Below are positions 1 through 10,878 of a stretch of DNA of 64,000 nt, one piece after another; positions within the stretch are counted from its first letter, which is position 1, and every line of letters begins with the position of its first letter. The DNA lies in the NCBI GenBank assembly GCA_029204225.1, contig CM055092.1, positions 80,124,838 through 80,188,837 of the forward strand. The letters are read 5' to 3'. The notes below the pieces were generated by a model. It saw nothing but the letters and a program-made list of their open reading frames with translations, ran no database searches and had not been told where the DNA came from. The DNA is from Diphasiastrum complanatum. Taxonomy: Eukaryota > Streptophyta > Lycopodiopsida > Lycopodiales > Lycopodiaceae. The position numbers were made by a program, and so were the translations under genes.

Positions 1-2006
1 TCATGATAACCAGTAAGTAGGAAATAGATCTACAAATGTCAACATCAAATCTCATACATCAACACCCACTTTAGAAACCTGTACTTCATAAGTAGTCGAC
101 TCCACTTGTGTCAATTCCTTGAATTGAACCCATTTGAATTCTCCTGGTACTCTCATAAGTTACCACTTGTGATGAACTTGATGGACTTTGGTTGAACTAC
201 TCCCCCTGAATGTACACTTCATGTTTGCATTCCAACCACTCACTCCAAATAGAATAGAATATCATCCATTAACCAGCCAAATAAGCAAGTAAAAGAGCAT
301 CCCCAATAGAAAGATAAATGTATACAATACTTCCTCACCCAAAGTAACTCATACTCCCCTTCAAATACTTTCTCACACAAAGTACTTGACATGATCTTTT
401 CCATGAAATCTCCTACCTCTATCTCACACACAAAGTCACTTGCACCAAACAACTTTCCAACCTAGAAAGCATTTCATCTTGATATCTATTTATTCTGACA
501 CTTTTTCATATGCAAATCTGGTGTACATCCATCTTTAATGATGATGTTTTTCTTGAAGCTAAACAACAACCTGTACTGTTGATTTTCAATGGCTAGTCAA
601 CAACCTTGGCTTCCCAATCTTATAACAGAATCTACCACATGACAGAACATGAACTTGGATAGATTCTAGAACCTTTGTCCAACTCAAAATAGAATTGATC
701 TCACTTGGTACCACCACATAAACAATCAACTATGACTTGGATGGTATCCAAGAATTACATGACAACCACAACAAGCAATCACTTCGATTACTCATAAATC
801 TGAAGTGATACTAGTTCAGATAGACAAGAAAGTTTCTACAACATAACCAAGTTAATATGAATTGAATAGAAACCAAACCGATACAACGTAGAATGTTGAC
901 CACACAGCTTGTCACACCTGTCACTTGTAACAATGAACTTATCATTTGCCACCATGATAAGAAACTGTGAAAAACATCCTTTTGAATATCAATTTACCCA
1001 TGCAACTCCCTCTTAAGAGCTTGCACCTTTGTCGATTCCAACCTCGACAAAAACTTGTCAATCTTAGAACGTTTGAAGTTAACCTTCCTTCAGTATGCTT
1101 GTTGGTAGCTGCTTCTGCAGCTTCAGCAACACCATGATCACCGATTGTCTTCCCCTACCATCTCTTTTGTTTCATGTAGAGTTTCCTTTTTCTGTGAGTT
1201 AACCCTTCCATTTTGTGACGAACCTTGTTCTGATTACTGTTGTGAATTCCTTCTTCACCTTGCACATGACTGCAAACAACTCGTAGTCGTATTGCCAATC
1301 CTTACTCCTGAGACTTCCTTAAGCATGCATCAAGGTTCTTTCCCTTCTTAAACCTTAGTAATCTCCTACTACATGACACAGCCATTGCATCCTAGCAATC
1401 TGTGTATGTCCATGCTCCTTTGAATGTAATCCAATTACTTCCAACAATAATCGACAATTTGTAGCGATCCACTTGAGTATGCTCCAAATTTCTCTTCGAA
1501 ATCTGTAACTAACCACAGCCAATAACATGCATTCTTGCATGCAACCCAAACTAGGTTTGTATTTGGCCTTTGAAGTCTCCACTTTCAAACTTTCGCTTGA
1601 TTCGAATTTTCTGCCTATGAATTTTGTCCTTCAAATATTTGACCTTCCTTCAAACTCCTGTCCTTTGAACTTAGCCTTGATCAAACCTTCTTGTCCTGAT
1701 TTTCACCTGATCCTTGAACTTTTTACCTTCTGATCTTCAAGCTCCTAATATTTGAACTTGTTAGAATTCCCTTGATTCTAACCTAATTCAAGCCTGCTCG
1801 AACTTGAACCATCCCTTTACACCGGATCTTCTCCCACAAAGCTGCCACCGTTGTAGTTGAAGATCAAACTTGAGAGCTACCTAGGGACACCACCTGCACC
1901 CTTTTTTCTCCTTCAAGATGATGGCCAAATCAATTCCTTGTGAATTGATTCCGTTCATTGGAAGACCTCCTTGTTCTCTCAAATCTTGAACCTTGCTCTG
2001 ATACCA
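1..2006 (-). mobile_element. Internal remnant of a minus-strand LTR retroelement
   Basis: This stretch lies downstream, on the minus strand, of a clear LTR edge and primer-binding site at 1995-2007, so it should be the 5' internal part of an LTR retrotransposon running leftward out of the window. No gag, protease or RT motif can be read in any frame. The visible open frames are all under 80 codons and look accidental. It could be a non-autonomous element with a long non-coding interior, or a badly decayed copia element. The second LTR is outside the window. It lies in what should be intron 1 of the VPS15 gene, in the sense direction of that gene. Confidence 0.5.
1995..2006 (-). other. Primer-binding site, initiator tRNA-Met type
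   Basis: The plus strand reads gctctgatacca, the exact complement of TGGTATCAGAGC, the usual plant LTR-element PBS. It directly abuts TGTTAG (2007 on), so the LTR lies at higher coordinates and the element reads on the minus strand. Confidence 0.8.
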
Positions 2007-2330
2007 TGTTAGAAAACCGACTTGATCATAAGTAACCCAAGACAAGATTCCTATTGTTGTTAGACAATAGTCATACACATGAGAGAGAACAACAATGATG
2101 AAGAGATGTACTCCAACTCTGTCCCATTACAAATGAAGTAGGGCGGCAGCCTACATATATACTTTCTCTAAACTATGTGTAAGGTAAAAAGCAAAAAGCA
2201 AATAGAAAAAGACAAAAAGCTAATTGCTATAATTACTACCTATATTGGGTAAACACCCAAGACGAGTTTCTAAGTGAAAAAAAGCAAATCCTATTCTAGT
2301 AGTAGTGCTTTCATCTATTGTGTCTATTAT
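2007..2330 (-). repeat. LTR adjoining the PBS, outer edge unresolved
   Basis: The inner edge at 2007 abuts the PBS with no spacer and, on the minus strand, ends in TCTAACA. A minus-strand TATA box (TATATATGTAG) lies at 2151-2161, about 145 bp from the LTR end, where a U3/R boundary would be expected. The outer edge is not clear and 2330 is a guess. No partner LTR is in the window. Confidence 0.5.
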
Positions 2331-3665
2331 TAAGGTTGAGATACTTCATAGATAGACCTGTATATTCATCACTTCTATGTCTCCACCATTACATCACTTT
2401 AAGAAACTTTGTGGGAGCTTCATCACCTCCTTAGTTCAACATAATTGGCACTCCAAAGCTAGTGATTAGACTAGCATCTCAATTAGGCTTTCCTCGAATT
2501 TAATTTTTCATGACATTATTTATGGCATTGAGCCTTTACGTTGCCTCATCAATTGTTAGAAATTAATAAAGATAAAATTGAAGGACACAGTAAAGAAACT
2601 GACATACCTTTGTTTACAGTTACACATTGGTAGACATTTTGGTAACTAGTTATTACAATACAAACTAACAAGACATTGTTGTTGCCATCATCATACAAGG
2701 CATTGTAAGTTCATCTAGATGTCCTCCAAGCCCTTCGTTACTTGAGTAGCAACATGTTAATAAGTATCTATTTTAACTTATTCAACATGTGACTAACATT
2801 GTTACTATTTAAACACCCATCTCGTTTGAATGATCCATATAATCCAGTGCTTGATGAAGATTTGCATTAAACTTCCCCTATATTGTAGCTAGATTATCCC
2901 CCAAAGGCCCAATAAGAATTAAGCTAAGATAAAGGATACAAAAATAATGGACTGTTGAGCTAGGTGATAAGGAGCTACTAAATATTGTAGTGTATTCAAC
3001 TAGAACATTTCATACATTAGCTGAAGTCACATGATGGCAAGCATACAGATAAAATTAAAACCAGCATCGCCATTGTACCCATATGCACATATGTACATAT
3101 GCCATGTATGAGTATTCGAACTATGCCACACTTTGTTTTACCCATTATCTTGAAGAACATATAGTTTAATAAGATTCAATACAAACAATCCCACTAGTTT
3201 CTTTACAAAATTTTCACCATTTGCTTCATCTATTCATTTTTTGGTTTTAAGGTTTTTTCTAAGGGTAAGCTATAGATATTTTATGAACACACGAACCTCA
3301 ATTTATTGGTATAGGGTCTACATAAGAGACATAAGCCAACCCCGATAAATGTGGACAATTGTACAAAATGGGCAAATCCATATGTACGGGGCTGGTACCA
3401 AGGGGCATCTATGGAACTTCGAACTATGCTATGCTGCAAACAAAGATGTGAGCATGTGTGAGCTCAAGACTATATGTTGTAAATCTTCATACATAAACAA
3501 ATTTGTGTCTATAAGATCAACTGCTGAACAAAGGATCCTCATGTCTACGGCTCTTTTTCCAATCCTAGTCGAATCCACCCTTCTTATACAGGTGTAGCTT
3601 CTACAAAATCCCTTGCCTTGTTTTTGCATTCTACCAACTTTCTCTACAGATTCATGCCTCTCATG
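2331..3665. other. No gene seen; probable intron background
   Basis: AT-rich unique-looking sequence between the LTR at 2007 and the chromovirus at 3671. I searched by eye for the next VPS15 exon on the minus strand (the kinase N-lobe and the FFDTGGRR-type region) and did not find it. Short frames at 3349-3722 have no recognisable motif. Confidence 0.5.
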
Positions 3666-3670
3666 TATAC

Positions 3671-4136
3671 AGTTACGGATTACAGGATACAGGCCTACTG
3701 GGCTACTCTGCATATATTCCACAGGCCTCTTTACATTTACTGTTGGTTATGTATATTTTTGGTTACGCATTTTATATTAGTCATGTACAGGCCCCAGAGC
3801 CTTTTTATATGCTTATGACCCGCACGAGGTCCTTTTTTATGACATTGACTAGCCTTGGGGCCCTTATTATATGGTTATATGTGGAGTGGGGGCCCCTAGG
3901 AGGGCGCACTATTTTCCCTCCACATTTTGCCTCCCTTTACTTTTGAATTCCTATTTTAGGGTTCATTGGTAGGGTATTTATAGGGGCATTTGTACACTCA
4001 TTTTTCAGATTATTGATTGGTATTGCTTGGACTCTTCGTGGGAGAACCTATTGTTTTGTCTATTGCTTGTAGGGCTTTAGTCTATTGCTGTCTTTTATGC
4101 TTCATTGATTCAACACCTGAGATTTTGATCATAACT
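3671..4136 (+). repeat. 5' LTR of chromovirus 1
   Basis: 466 bp running from AGTTAC to ATAACT. The ends form a short inverted pair (AGTTA/TAACT) instead of the usual TG...CA. The boundaries are fixed by the TATAC duplication on the left, the PBS on the right and the matching copy at 9503-9962. A TATA-like TATTTATA occurs at 3975-3982. Confidence 0.93.
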
Positions 4137-4149
4137 TGTATCAGAGCGC
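4137..4149 (+). other. PBS of chromovirus 1
   Basis: TGTATCAGAGCGC directly follows the 5' LTR. It differs from the canonical TGGTATCAGAGC by one base (G to T at position 3), enough to recognise initiator tRNA-Met as the primer. Confidence 0.85.
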
Positions 4150-4885
4150 TTTCCTGATTGCTGAATTTCAGATCTGATTTTCTGATTGGGTGCCCATTTT
4201 CCTTGCTGATTTTTCTCTCTTTGCTGAGGGCTTTCGTTTCTTTGCTTCAGCAACATTCAGCACAGTTTGGAGGAGGACCAACTCCCATCAGAGCATTTTC
4301 CTTGGCGGAGCTTTAGCAGATAGTTAGCGGAAGTACTTCCGCTAAATTTGGCGGCCGGAAAAAAAAAATTGGGCAAATTATTTCCGGCGCCCAAGTTCCA
4401 AATCCTTTTCCCTCTTTTTTTTGAATCCTCCATTTGATTCAGGGAGAGGATTCCCAGCCATCTTTTCGGCATTGATTGGAGGTTGTCCAGCGCCCTACTT
4501 CATCACTTTTTTCAGCCATTGTTCCAGCAAAGTTTCAGCCATTTTTCAGTTTTGATTGGAGGCTGTCCATCACCCTATTTCATCACGTTTTCCACAAATT
4601 TCCAGCCAAATTTTCAGCATTGATTGGAGGCTGTCCAACGCCCACTTTCATTCTCTTTGTGGTCACATTTTCCAACCAGCTCTTCGCACACGCTTGGAGC
4701 TCTATCGAGAGGTATCTTTGCTGGTTTTTCCTTGCTTTCCACACCTTTTCTTGACATTTGTCATTTCCTTTCTTGCTCTTAGTGTCGTTTGTGTACCTAA
4801 AGCGTATTTGGGGTGACGACAAAAGTCCGCTCCCTCCGATATTAAGCTTTTCTTACACTCTCTTCACTTCCTGCATTCCTTGACC

Positions 4886-5902
4886 ATGGATACTTCCTCT
4901 ACATCTTCTGAGCCTCGCATACCGTCTTCCACTTACCTTGACAAAGTACGGCATGAATTCCGAGATCATCTTAGGGAAGCCATGAGTGATGTACGCACTG
5001 ATTTACGCCAAGAGTTACGAGAGACGTTCACTGCTCTTTCTGCCCAGATTGCTACACTATCATTACAGTCCAGTGTTTCTCCACTATCTCCACCTGTTCC
5101 CCCACAGCGTACATTTCCACCACCCAAGACTCCTTCATCTTCTGGTCCTTTGCCACAAGACTTTAAGGATAAGGTTCAGCTTACTGTGTATTCTGGGTCA
5201 TCCGATGGGAATGAACTCGAGAATTGGTATTCTAAGCTTGAGACCTACTTCCTTATGTTTCCTAAGATTGACATTCAGCGGATACATTTGGCTGCTTTAC
5301 ATATGGAGGGCCATGCTGCTACTTGGTGGCGTATGTTTCGCCAGACAGCTTCACACCCTGGCCTTGCTAGTTGGACAGAGTTTATGACAGCACTCCGCCT
5401 AGCGATGATTGATCCTCAGTGGCTTATTCGACAGCGCGACATCTTTCACAGTTTATCTCACACTGGTGACTTGGCTACTTATACGACACGGTTTACAGAG
5501 CTTTCCTATCTATTCCCAGATATTTCTACATTGGAGCTCATCTCTCGCTACGTTGCTAGTCTACGAGGCGCACTCAGGTATGATGTTTCTTCTTTTTTTC
5601 CACTCACTCTTTCTCACGCCATCTCCCTTGCTATCGCACTGCAGCACAAGTACTCTCCCATCTCTTCCTCTGTTTCTCGTCCTTCGCGTCCTTTCACACG
5701 TCCTATTTTTTCCTCTCCATCCTCTGCTAGTCCCACATCTGTCAGTTCACCTTCGTCCACTCTTCCTTCTGCACCACGTCCTCCTTTTTCTCCTCGTCCT
5801 GTTTTTGTTCGTCGCTACTCACAGCCTGAGATGTCTGAGATCCGTGAGAAGCGCTTATGTTTCAACTGTAAGAGTCCTGATCATATCGCCCGTGATTGCT
5901 GA
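4886..5902 (+). CDS. Gag polyprotein of chromovirus 1
   Basis: Structural protein that forms the cytoplasmic virus-like particle in which the element's RNA is packaged and reverse transcribed. The ATG at 4886 opens a 338-residue frame. The N-terminal third is Ser/Thr/Pro-rich. The middle has the retrotransposon gag signature (ELENWYSKLETYF, then ATWWRMF and SWTEFMTAL), followed by a Ser/Pro-rich linker. The last residues are a full zinc knuckle, CFNCKSPDHIARDC (C-X2-C-X4-H-X4-C). The frame stops at TGA (5900-5902) immediately after the last knuckle cysteine. The same frame continues beyond it into protease, so the TGA is either a mutated CGA or a gag/pol readthrough stop. Confidence 0.9.
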   Translation: MDTSSTSSEPRIPSSTYLDKVRHEFRDHLREAMSDVRTDLRQELRETFTALSAQIATLSLQSSVSPLSPPVPPQRTFPPPKTPSSSGPLPQDFKDKVQLTVYSGSSDGNELENWYSKLETYFLMFPKIDIQRIHLAALHMEGHAATWWRMFRQTASHPGLASWTEFMTALRLAMIDPQWLIRQRDIFHSLSHTGDLATYTTRFTELSYLFPDISTLELISRYVASLRGALRYDVSSFFPLTLSHAISLAIALQHKYSPISSSVSRPSRPFTRPIFSSPSSASPTSVSSPSSTLPSAPRPPFSPRPVFVRRYSQPEMSEIREKRLCFNCKSPDHIARDC

Positions 5903-6610
5903 CAGCCTGCCACTGCTAATGCCATCTATTTCCATGATGCTGACACACTTGATGATAGTCCTGATCCTGCCATATGCCTTCATATTCTTGATGATGACCC
6001 ACATGTTGATCAATTTGCCACACCCACTGAACCTGTTCCTGATCCCCCTGATCTAGCTGTATGCCATGCTCAGCTTGCTTATGCTACTTGGGCCGGTAAG
6101 CCGGGTCCACACCATATCCGTCTTTGCGTACGTATCACTGGTCGTGAGTTTATTGCCCTTGTTGACACGGGTAGCACTCACTCGTTTCTCAGCAGTCATA
6201 TTACTACACGCATTCGTGCTATGCCAGTCACTACGCCTCATCCCCTGCATGTTGAGGTTGCCAGTGCACACTCTTTTCCTAGCACGCAGATGTATCAGCA
6301 GCTTTCATATCGGATTGGAGACTTCCTTGGTCAGGCAGATTTTCATATTATTCCACTTACACGATACGATCTTATCCTCAGTGCTGATTGGTTTGCATCC
6401 CTTGGTGCGGTTACAGTAGACCTCCAGCAGCAGACATTGACATTCTCTCATGATGGTACTCAACATATATTTTTCGGTATTGATTCTCGGCAGGACTATC
6501 AGCTTATTTCCGGGAAGCAGTTCATACGGAGCCTCCTGAAGGCCCACTGTGCAGCTATTCTTTCTGTTCAGCCAGTTCAGCCTATTGCGGATGCACCACC
6601 TTTGCCATAG
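5903..6610 (+). pseudogene. Protease and linker region of chromovirus 1 pol
   Basis: This is the same reading frame as gag after the TGA at 5900. It encodes an acidic linker (many Asp/Pro), then the retropepsin active site ALVDTGSTHSF near 6155-6190, and then a conserved beta-strand region with DLILSADW near 6367-6390. It ends in TAG at 6608-6610. Beyond that stop the frame continues to about 6745 with the pre-RT segment (LLREFEHVF), after which RT resumes in another frame. The protease would cut the Gag-Pol polyprotein. Confidence 0.85.
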
Positions 6611-6754
6611 GTATTTTCTGAACTGTTGCGTGAATTTGAGCATGTTTTTAGAGAGCCGACTCAATTACCACCTTTACGAGATGTCAACCACCATATAGAC
6701 CTTGTTTCCTCTGCATCACCTCCTTCTCGTCCTCCTTTTCGTATGTTTATTGTT

Positions 6755-7688
6755 GAGCGCGCCTGTTTTACTTGTTGATAAGAAGGATGGTACTAAACAT
6801 CTATGCATTGATTATCGTGCTTTAAATAAACTTACTATCCGTAATCAGCACCCTATCCCTCATATGGATGACCTGTTTGACCAGTTAGGCCAAGCCAAGA
6901 TCTTTTCTAAACTTGACCTCCGTTCCGGTTATCACCAGATTCGTATGCATCCTCCTGATGAGCACAAGACAGCTTTCTGTATCCACTTTGGTCTATATGA
7001 GTTTCGTGTCCTTCCTCTTGGTGTTACCAATGGCCCGCCCACTTTTCAAAATGTCATGAATAACATCTTTCGTCCTCTGCTTGGAAAGTGTGTCATTGTT
7101 TATTTTGACGATATCCTCCTTTATAGCACCACTCTCTCTCTTCATGTTCAGCACGTTCGTTCTGTTTTTGTTTTGTTAGTCACTCATCATTTGTATGCTA
7201 AACGTTCTAAAAGTTCTTTTGTTGTTGTACAAATCGAGTTTTTGGGCTTCTTTGTTACTAATGGTATTGTTCGTCTCGACCCTCGTAAGGTCCATTCTAT
7301 TCTTTCATGGCCTGTGCCTGCTGATGTTCATGATGTTCGTATGTTTCTTGGTCTTGCTATCCATCTTTGTAAACCAGTTGCTCATTTTGCCACTCTTGCA
7401 TCTCCTTTGCATGCTCTGTTGAAAAAGGAAACTTCGTTTGCTTGGACTCCCGCATGTCAGTCAGCTTTTGATACTTTGAAGGTTAAGCTTACCACTGCCC
7501 CTGTTTTATGTCTTCCAGATTTTTCCCAGCGGTTTGCTGTTGATACTGATGCTAGTTCCACAGGATTAGGTGCTTTCTTACGTCAGCATCAGTGTGTTAT
7601 TGCATATGAATCCCGTCGTCTTCGTTCGTATGAGCAGCGCTATTCCACTCATGAAAAAAAGAGTTGCTTGCTATCATTTTTGCTTTAA
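6755..7688 (+). pseudogene. Reverse transcriptase and RNase H N-terminus of chromovirus 1
   Basis: The readable frame (frame of 6702) starts at APVLLVDKKDG and continues through DYRALNKLTI, FSKLDLRSGYHQI, the FRVLPLG block and the catalytic YFDD (instead of the common YIDD or YVDD), then the thumb and the first RNase H aspartate (VDTDASS). Between the pre-RT segment ending in PPFRM (about 6743) and APVLL (6760), the roughly 30 residues expected in chromoviruses (the ELxxLL...GFIRPS stretch) are missing, and the frame changes there. At 7652-7665 a run of seven A residues shifts the frame again in the HEK motif of RNase H. Confidence 0.9.
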
Positions 7689-8990
7689 AGAAGTGGCATC
7701 ATTATCTGTATCGTGTTTTGTTTGATGTTTTTACTGATCACCAGTACTTCATTATTTGTATACACAAAAGGATCTTAGTAATCGTCAGTACCGTTGGCTT
7801 CAGTTTTTACAGTCCTTTCATTTTGATATTCATTATAAGCCTGGTAAAAGTAACGCTACTGCTGATGCTTTGTCTCGTATACCTGCTCTTACTTACAGTC
7901 TTGTTACGTCTCCCCACTCTTGGTATGATGATCTTCCTCAAGGCTTATGCCACAGGTCCAGACTTTCGTGATGTTATGTCGTCTGCCTCTCGTCCTTCCT
8001 CTCACCCTCACCAGGTTTATTCCATTGTTAATCATCGTTTGTTTCACTATGGTTCGTTATGTATTCCCAGCACTCTCGACATACGTCCACAGCTCTTTCT
8101 TGATGCCCATTCCTCTCCTGTGGGTGGCCATTTTGGTTTTCAGAAGTCCTTGTTCCGTTTGAAAGAACATTTTTATTGGCCTTCCATGAAGCGTGAGCTT
8201 TCCCACCTTATTCATACTTGTGATTTTTGCCTTCGTAACAAGTATTCCCGTGAAAAACCTGGCGATCTCCTTCAAAGTTGGCCTATTCCTTCCCGCCAGT
8301 GGACTGATATATCTATGGACTTCATTTTAGGTCTTCCCCGTACTCAGCGTGGTCATGACTCTTGTTTGGTGGTAGTTGATAGGTTTTCTAAACAAGCTTA
8401 TTTCATACCAGTCAGACGTACTATTACAGCAGAGCAGTGTGGTCGGATATTTATTTCTGAGATTTTCCGCTTACATGGTCTCCCACGATCTATACTTACT
8501 GATCGGGATACCAAGTTCACATCAGGTTTTTGGACAGAGCTTATCCATATCTTGGATGTTACGATACTTATGGGCACTGCTTATCATTCTTCTGCGGATG
8601 GTCAGTCTGAGGTTATTAACCGGGTATTAGAGGATTATTTACGACATTATGTTTCTCCTTCTAGTCGTGATTGGAATCAACATTTATGTTTGGCTGAGTA
8701 TAGTTATAACAGTTCTGTTAGTTCCAGCACAAGTGCTTCTCCTTTCCTGCTTGCTCATGAATACTCACTAGTTCTACCCGGTATACCTGCTCCTCCAGAT
8801 GATGCACCTGTTACTATTTCATCTTTTCTTTCAAGTGCTCGGGAGATTATTACAAGAGCTGCTACTCATTTACAGCATATTCAGCAGCGGTACAAGACCA
8901 CTGTTGATCGTCATCGGTGCCATGTTGAGTTTGCAGAGGGAGATACTGTTTTTCTCCGGTTACGCTTTGCTCGCCATCGTTTTGTACAGA
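7664..8990 (+). pseudogene. RNase H C-terminus and integrase of chromovirus 1
   Basis: After the poly-A shift the RNase H continues as FALKKWHHYL and DVFTDH. A short detour into another frame (about 7756-7935: YTQKDLSNRQYRWLQFL, KPGKSNATADALSR) shows two compensating frameshifts. From about 7945 the integrase is uninterrupted: an HHCC zinc-binding domain (VGGHFGFQKSLFRLKEHFYW, then CDFC), catalytic Asp in ISMDFILGL, second Asp in LTDRDTKF, and Glu in DGQSEVINRVLEDY. The frame is lost again near 8990. The integrase joins cDNA to host DNA in the nucleus. Confidence 0.9.
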
Positions 8991-8997
8991 TCTTGCT

Positions 8998-9426
8998 TCT
9001 ACTGAGAAGCTTGCGCCGCGCTATTATGGGCCTTTTCAAATTCTTGAGTGCCTCAGTCCAATTACATATCGTCTTGAGTTACCTGCTGCTACTCGGGCTT
9101 GTGATATCTTTCATGTCAGTTTATTATGTGCCGCGATTGAGGATGATGCTCCTCGAGATTCCTCATTTCCTACAGATCCAGAGCTTTTTCCATTCCTACC
9201 AGCTGCTATTTTACAGGTGCGCTTATTGCATAGTCGTCGCCATCGGCAGGTTCAGTTTTTGGTCCAGTGGGATGGTCGTCCTATTGAGGAGGCTACTTGG
9301 GAGCCCATTGATGTTTTTTATCATACCCCTATCCTGGCTGATCATGCTCCATCACTTGCAGCTACCATTGCTTCTCGGGATGCTCCGGCTTCTCTTGATG
9401 TTCCTTTCTCACATGGGATATTTTGA
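8998..9426 (+). pseudogene. Integrase C-terminus and chromodomain of chromovirus 1
   Basis: This frame (that of 9217) carries the GPY/F module (RYYGPFQILE) and DIFHVSLL, then a chromodomain (VQFLVQWDGRPIEEATWEP, followed by IDVF and a helix), and stops at TGA 9424-9426. Chromodomains on plant gypsy integrases are thought to target insertion to modified chromatin. The chromodomain itself is intact; only the upstream frame is broken. Confidence 0.9.
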
Positions 9427-9495
9427 TGCAGTATTTTTCTCTGGCACTAGTTCTTATCTTATTTTGCCTACATTGGGGGCAACGTTCTTTATAGC

Positions 9496-9502
9496 CAGGG
9501 AG
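9496..9502 (+). other. Polypurine tract of chromovirus 1
   Basis: CAGGGAG directly precedes the 3' LTR; it is the expected plus-strand DNA priming site. It is short and modest, so it is assigned mainly by position. Confidence 0.6.
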
Positions 9503-9962
9503 AGTTACAGATTACAGGATACAAGCCTACTGGGCTACTCTGCATATATTCCGCAGGCCTCTTTACATTTACTATTGGTTATGTATATTTCTGGTTACGC
9601 ATTTTATATTAGTCATGCCCTAGAGCCTTTTTATATGCTTATGACCCGCATTGGGTCCTTTTTTATGACATTGACTAGCCTTGAGGCCCTTATTATATGG
9701 TTATATGTGGAGTGGGGGCCCCTAGGAGGGCGCACTATTTTCCCTCCACATTTTGCCTCCCTTTACTTTTGAATTCTTATTTTAAGGTTCATTGGTAGGG
9801 TATTTATAAGGGCATTTGTACACTCATTTTTCAGATTATTGATTGGTATTGCTTGGACCCTTCGTGGGAGAACCTATTGTTTTGTCTATTGCTTGTAGGG
9901 CTTTAATCTATTGTTGTCTTTTATGCTTCATTGATTCAACACCTGAGATTTTGATCATAACT
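9503..9962 (+). repeat. 3' LTR of chromovirus 1
   Basis: 460 bp matching 3671-4136, ending in ATAACT and followed by the target duplication TATAC at 9963-9967. It lacks 6 bp relative to the 5' LTR (around 9613). Confidence 0.93.
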
Positions 9963-9967
9963 TATAC

Positions 9968-10348
9968 AATTTTTGATACAGATTATAATGCAAGCATGGG
10001 TCGAAAATTAGGGTTTCTGCCAACACCTAACTGAGCTCTTTTTGTTTGCTATCACAGTGAATTCCAGGGAAAAAACATGTTCACGATCAAGACAAACTCC
10101 TTTGATTCTGACAACCATTCTCCACGAACGTGACCTTGCAATTTCGGGGAACAAGGCAACTAAAAATGAAAAATTAGAAAACTAATCCTCATATTAAACA
10201 GGCTGCACACTAATTCTTGTAACTACGATCCATGCACACGCATGCACTTACGCTGCATCCTATTTTCATCACACAATTGGATATACTATCGGACCAAAAG
10301 AAAATATGCCTCGCCTTAAACGTAGCAAGAGAGAAGAGAGATTGAGAC
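9968..10348 (-). other. Proximal part of VPS15 intron 1
   Basis: No coding signal. By position this is the start of the intron after the exon that ends at 10349, up to the chromovirus target site. Confidence 0.55.
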
Positions 10349-10546
10349 CTTGAGATCGAGGAATTCGCCACGCTTGAAATAGACCTTTACCAGCAACAGA
10401 CCCTCATCATGCACGCACTGCACAGACTTGAGAAACCGTCCGCTGGACAGCACTTCCTTCAGCACCAGATTGAAAGAAGATGGCAAGTCATGCAGGTAAT
10501 ACTCTGCAGGAGAACCCTGGGTGGTGCGCGCTAGCTTGTTCCCCAT
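10349..10546 (-). CDS. VPS15: VPS15 (PI3K regulatory subunit, p150-like), first coding exon
   Basis: VPS15 is the kinase-like scaffold that anchors and activates the class III PI3-kinase VPS34 on endosomal and autophagic membranes. This exon gives 66 codons starting MGNKLARTTQ; Gly2 is the conserved N-myristoylation site of the family. YYLHDLPSSFNLVLKEVL and then HDEGLLLVKVYFKRG match the plant VPS15 N-terminus and the start of its kinase N-lobe (Val-Lys of VKVYFKRG). I chose the ATG at 10546-10544; the open frame extends 5 codons upstream with no ATG. The exon ends at a GT (AAG|GTCTCA), a weak donor in phase 0. No later exon was found in the window, so the gene continues left of position 1 or is truncated. 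The presumed intron contains two LTR elements. Confidence 0.85.
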
Positions 10547-10664
10547 CACCACCACCTCCAATCAACTTCACTATTCGCAATTTCTCTCGCAAATTATCGC
10601 GCCCTCCCTTGCCTCGATCGCCACTACTTGCTGCTGCTTTCCATGCTTATGTATTTCCAAGCGG

Positions 10665-10668
<4 letters not shown>

Positions 10669-10713
<45 letters not shown>
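10669..10713. repeat. (CT)n tract in presumed VPS15 5' leader
   Basis: About 45 bp of CT on the plus strand, so GA on the gene strand, 123-167 bp upstream of the VPS15 ATG. GA tracts are common in plant 5' leaders and core promoters and are bound by BPC/GAGA factors; a role here is inference. Confidence 0.9.
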
Positions 10714-10716
<3 letters not shown>

Positions 10717-10878
10717 ATTCCTATTATTATCCCATATTTTCTGTTCTATTCTCTTCTTGCTTAGAAATCACGAATGAAAAGGGAAAGTCAAGTGCTCTTG
10801 CACCCTCCCTCCTCTTTTAGACTCCCCTTAGGGCGTATTCACATTTCACATGCACGGCCCATGACACACAAGAGAGAG

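Larger units (their letters stand above)
3671..9962 (+). mobile_element. Complete Ty3/gypsy chromovirus insertion, coding region broken
   Basis: A 6,292-bp element flanked by the perfect 5-bp target duplication TATAC (3666-3670 and 9963-9967). The two LTRs (466 and 460 bp) differ by about 16 substitutions and one 6-bp indel by my eye count, so the insertion is fairly young. Order is LTR, PBS, gag with CCHC knuckle, protease, RT, RNase H, integrase, chromodomain, polypurine tract, LTR, which is the plant chromovirus layout. The coding region has an in-frame TGA after gag, a TAG at 6608, an internal deletion in RT and at least four frameshifts, so this copy cannot encode its own machinery. It is antisense to the VPS15 exon at 10349-10546 and sits in that gene's presumed first intron. 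Confidence 0.95.

Noticed and set aside
5409-6056. 215-codon Leu-rich frame
   Set aside because: Alternative frame of the gag and linker of chromovirus 1; no membrane protein family.
7664-9772. One 702-codon frame taken as a single protein
   Set aside because: Only parts of it (RNase H end, integrase) are the true frame; the first 90 and last 260 codons are off-frame, and the end runs into the LTR.
10480-10820. Plus-strand frames opposite the VPS15 exon
   Set aside because: Antisense shadows running into the CT tract; the minus-strand frame matches VPS15.
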